NCBI GenBank assembly: GCA_905210525.1
Contig: CAJLXE010000010.1
Span: 1-16,419 of the forward strand
DNA length: 16,419 nucleotides
Direction: 5' to 3'
From: an uncultured Clostridia bacterium
GTDB lineage: Bacteria > Bacillota > Clostridia > HGM11327
The notes below the pieces were generated by a model. The model had not been told where the DNA came from. It saw only the letters and a program-made list of their open reading frames with translations, and searched no databases. This document shows, one piece after another, positions 15,701 to 16,419 of this stretch; the first letter of the stretch is position 1; every line of letters starts with the position of its first letter. The translations under genes and the position numbers were made by a program.

Positions 15701-16041
15701 GTATTCTCATGGGCGCAACTATTGATTACGGTATTCTGATGTCAAGCAATTATGTCGCATACCGAAGCGAATATGATAAAAAACAGGCACTTGTACTTTC
15801 GGTTGAAGCGGCAATGCCTACGGTATTCACTTCGGGATTGATTCTGACCGTGTGCGGTTTTGTCATACACTTTATTTCGAGTCAGAACTCCATTTCTACT
15901 GTCGGGTTGCTCATAGGCATAGGCGCGGTATGCTCGGCAGTGATGATAACGGTTGTTTTGCCGTCAGTACTGTATCTTTTGGACAAATTTGTTCTGAAAC
16001 TGTCATTGAAGAGGAGCGGAAATAAAAAAGCTGTTGAATGA
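12739..16041 (+). CDS. MMPL/RND-family membrane transport protein
   Basis: The 1100-residue protein has the RND duplicated plan. A first helix (about 13-30), an outer domain (about 31-160) and a helix bundle (about 161-315) are followed by a second first-helix (342-357), a very large outer domain (about 360-926) and a second bundle (about 930-1085). Asp-Tyr pairs in the middle of each bundle (SIDYSIVL at 228-229 and TIDYGILM at 996-997) match the proton-relay position of MMPL proteins. Such proteins export lipids or other hydrophobic molecules using the proton gradient. The second outer domain, about 565 residues, is several times larger than the first (about 130). AGGAG lies eight bases before ATG 12739. 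A divergent TetR gene and palindromes upstream suggest repression until a substrate-like compound appears. Confidence 0.93.
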   Translation: MAKLKGKTMAKTWAVIALFAVAAILSAVFMDKVAINYDLADYLGNDTQTKIALDIIDDEFGMTGNLQVMAENVSAETADDICDTIESVPNVLNVNFDKYDEAYYKDGNALFIAIIDGDDYSENAKQVSADIKSALSSYEGTEYGGTTVEKQNLQDAITNEMIYILAISLCLVVAILLITSESWLEPIVLLAASGIAILINRGTNFFFGEISYITNSISAILQLALSIDYSIVLIHTYRREREKAEDNGTAMYTAMKAVVKPVSASALTTIAGLLALLFMSFRIGFDIGIVLMKGIVISAITSVTLLPALVLLLDKPMKKAGKKVFVPHGKAFCKTAYKAGKVIVPVALVIVIVCGVLQTYNSYLFTDTKAGNTTISDVFGKNNSVVVIYRNSENNFENEKKLADLLYSYRTKDGKNVLTNYTAYTNTVRELYDTEKAVQKLELSRHDAELLFTMYNLYRQPDSVKITFADFVDFANSLIETDEDVKEFIDGDTTKTLQTLKVISEITENDLTAEELYEKLTTGVMEGTDIDLFSVKQLYGLYFYDSVSEKTVDFKTMLDFLITVSNDENISTMFDEATVTQLQALSAGISQFEAQMEMPMDQAALKGWFYQNCGVVLTDAQLAMIYGGYFVVAGEPQSETIPFLPLMKFLAASGQITDPTAIATINGYDELYYTVNAKYGYEQFLPTLSQTATVLSGTVPQIAVTGESVQQIYIMYFLGTGAMPNGKISGKAFAEYALATDLTNTVVHAQLTDENRNKLADMLTVEKYCSDTATLDYENAYETLSALQSEIKSDMTSATLEKDKISGVYIKYAINNDGVLVTPMMACELLDFVNGNMDTNSLLKQKMTEDNRKKVAVAQADTEKAEDLFLGERYSRMLLSVNLLNESEDTSEFVHYLSDEVKNVFGEDAYITGEIVSTYDLERTFAHDNLFITVFTLISIFIIVMIIFKSLSLPVILVAIIQGAIFIAMSTQLFGNGIFFMSYIVSTCILMGATIDYGILMSSNYVAYRSEYDKKQALVLSVEAAMPTVFTSGLILTVCGFVIHFISSQNSISTVGLLIGIGAVCSAVMITVVLPSVLYLLDKFVLKLSLKRSGNKKAVE

Positions 16042-16076
16042 AACATACAAATAAGAACACTCAAACAACATAAAGC

Positions 16077-16114
16077 AACACCAGCCGATTTAAACGAAGT
16101 CGGGTGTTTTTTTT
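16077..16114 (+). terminator. Intrinsic terminator of the MMPL gene
   Basis: AACAC (16077-16081) and CCGA (16085-16088) pair with TCGG (16100-16103) and GTGTT (16104-16108), leaving a 3-base bulge (CAG). Eight T's follow (16107-16114). It lies 36 bases after the MMPL stop. Confidence 0.8.
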
Positions 16115-16242
16115 AACCGTGAATATATGCGTTCAGGCCTGACTGCGTGGTATATGTATAGTTGCGATGTGGTTTTATGGAATTAAAGCGCAAGTTTAAG
16201 TATTTCCGAATGCAGCAGTGCGTTCCGGCAAATTCAGACTGC

Positions 16243-16263
16243 AGCGGAACAGTCCGCTTTTTT
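16243..16263 (+). terminator. Second + strand terminator, with a possible antiterminator partner
   Basis: AGCGGA (16243-16248) and TCCGCT (16253-16258) form a 6-bp stem around ACAG, followed by six T's (16258-16263). GTTCCG at 16222-16227 could instead pair with CGGAAC (16245-16250), overlapping the terminator stem. No gene precedes it within 16115-16242, so it may be a backup for the MMPL transcript or end a short RNA. Confidence 0.55.
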
Positions 16264-16317
16264 GTGTAAGCAATTTTATGCTTTGAGGGCGCAATTATAG
16301 TATGTAACAAACAAAAG

Positions 16318-16365
16318 ATAAAAAGAAAATCCGGACTCAAAATCCACAAGGATTAAGTTCGGATT
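16318..16365 (-). terminator. Terminator downstream of the tRNA gene
   Basis: Reading on the - strand, AATCCG (16365-16360) pairs with CGGATT (16333-16328), with an inner AATCC/GGATT stem (16354-16350 with 16345-16341). A T-rich run (TTCTTTTTAT) follows. It lies about 10 bases beyond the tRNA 3' end. Confidence 0.65.
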
Positions 16366-16374
16366 ATTCATGTT

Positions 16375-16419
16375 TGGTGCCGATGGTGGGACTCGAACCC
16401 ACACACCCTTGCGGATAAC
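16375..16419 (-). tRNA. tRNA, probably tRNA-Leu, 3' part only
   Basis: On the - strand the sequence ends ...CATCGGC-A-CCA at 16375, with a perfect T arm (GTGGG, TTCGAGT, CCCAC) and a long variable arm (ATCC-GCAA-GGGT). The long variable arm marks Leu, Ser or Tyr type. The acceptor 3' strand CATCGGC implies a GCCGATG 5' end, which is typical of Leu. CCA is encoded. The anticodon lies outside the window. Confidence 0.85.

Noticed and set aside
16375..16419. tRNA-Ser as the identity of the partial tRNA
   Set aside because: A long variable arm would allow it, but the acceptor 3' strand implies a GCCGATG 5' end, which suits tRNA-Leu better. The anticodon is outside the window, so this is not final.
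16115..16419. An integrated element or attachment site at the tRNA 3' end
   Set aside because: No integrase gene and no repeat of the tRNA 3' end was noticed in the window.

Overview
The window looks like chromosomal DNA from an anaerobic, moderately low-GC Clostridia-type Firmicute, probably a gut or rumen bacterium. The evidence is the strong AGGAGG-type ribosome sites, the codon use, a catabolic bacterial microcompartment (BMC) operon, a heterodimeric ABC exporter, a TetR/MMPL pair and a Leu-type tRNA. No species can be named from the sequence alone.

Region 1 (1-6165, + strand) is the 3' part of a catabolic BMC (metabolosome) operon. In order it holds the end of a zinc-type MDR dehydrogenase, four BMC-H shell proteins (one with an enlarged pore-side loop, two nearly identical PduA-like copies, one with a Lys-rich tail), a 232-bp intergenic stretch rich in RNA structure, a BMC-P pentamer protein, a PduS-like Fe-S/flavin electron-transfer protein, a PduT-like BMC-T trimer with the Fe-S pore cysteine Cys38, a DeoR-family regulator and an iron-dependent alcohol dehydrogenase. 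The shell would enclose an aldehyde-generating pathway. The alcohol dehydrogenase recycles NADH, and PduS plus PduT could pass electrons across the shell. The signature enzyme, aldehyde dehydrogenase and phosphotransacylase are not in the window and presumably lie upstream, so the substrate cannot be fixed. The DeoR regulator hints at a sugar or sugar-phosphate substrate. A bidirectional terminator closes the region.

Region 2 (6258-9795, - strand) is a two-gene heterodimeric ABC exporter with its own sigma-A-like promoter. One half has a degenerate ATPase site, as in TM287/288-type exporters.

Region 3 (9796-12005) has an intergenic stretch with a possible gene remnant and RNA structure, then a 553-residue sigma factor (- strand). 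Its ECF-like sigma2/sigma4 core is followed by a roughly 390-residue extension that includes an HTH-like segment.

Region 4 (12006-16114) is a divergent TetR regulator and a large MMPL/RND-family membrane protein. Their shared promoter region holds two 20-bp palindromes of the same 6-8-6 layout. After two further terminators the window ends inside a tRNA gene, probably tRNA-Leu, on the - strand.

The most unusual signals are the structured region between the last BMC-H and the BMC-P gene (1767-1998), which may set shell-protein stoichiometry and contains a possible pseudoknot, the divergent BMC-H proteins, and the sigma factor with its long extension. No CRISPR array, insertion sequence or replication origin was seen.
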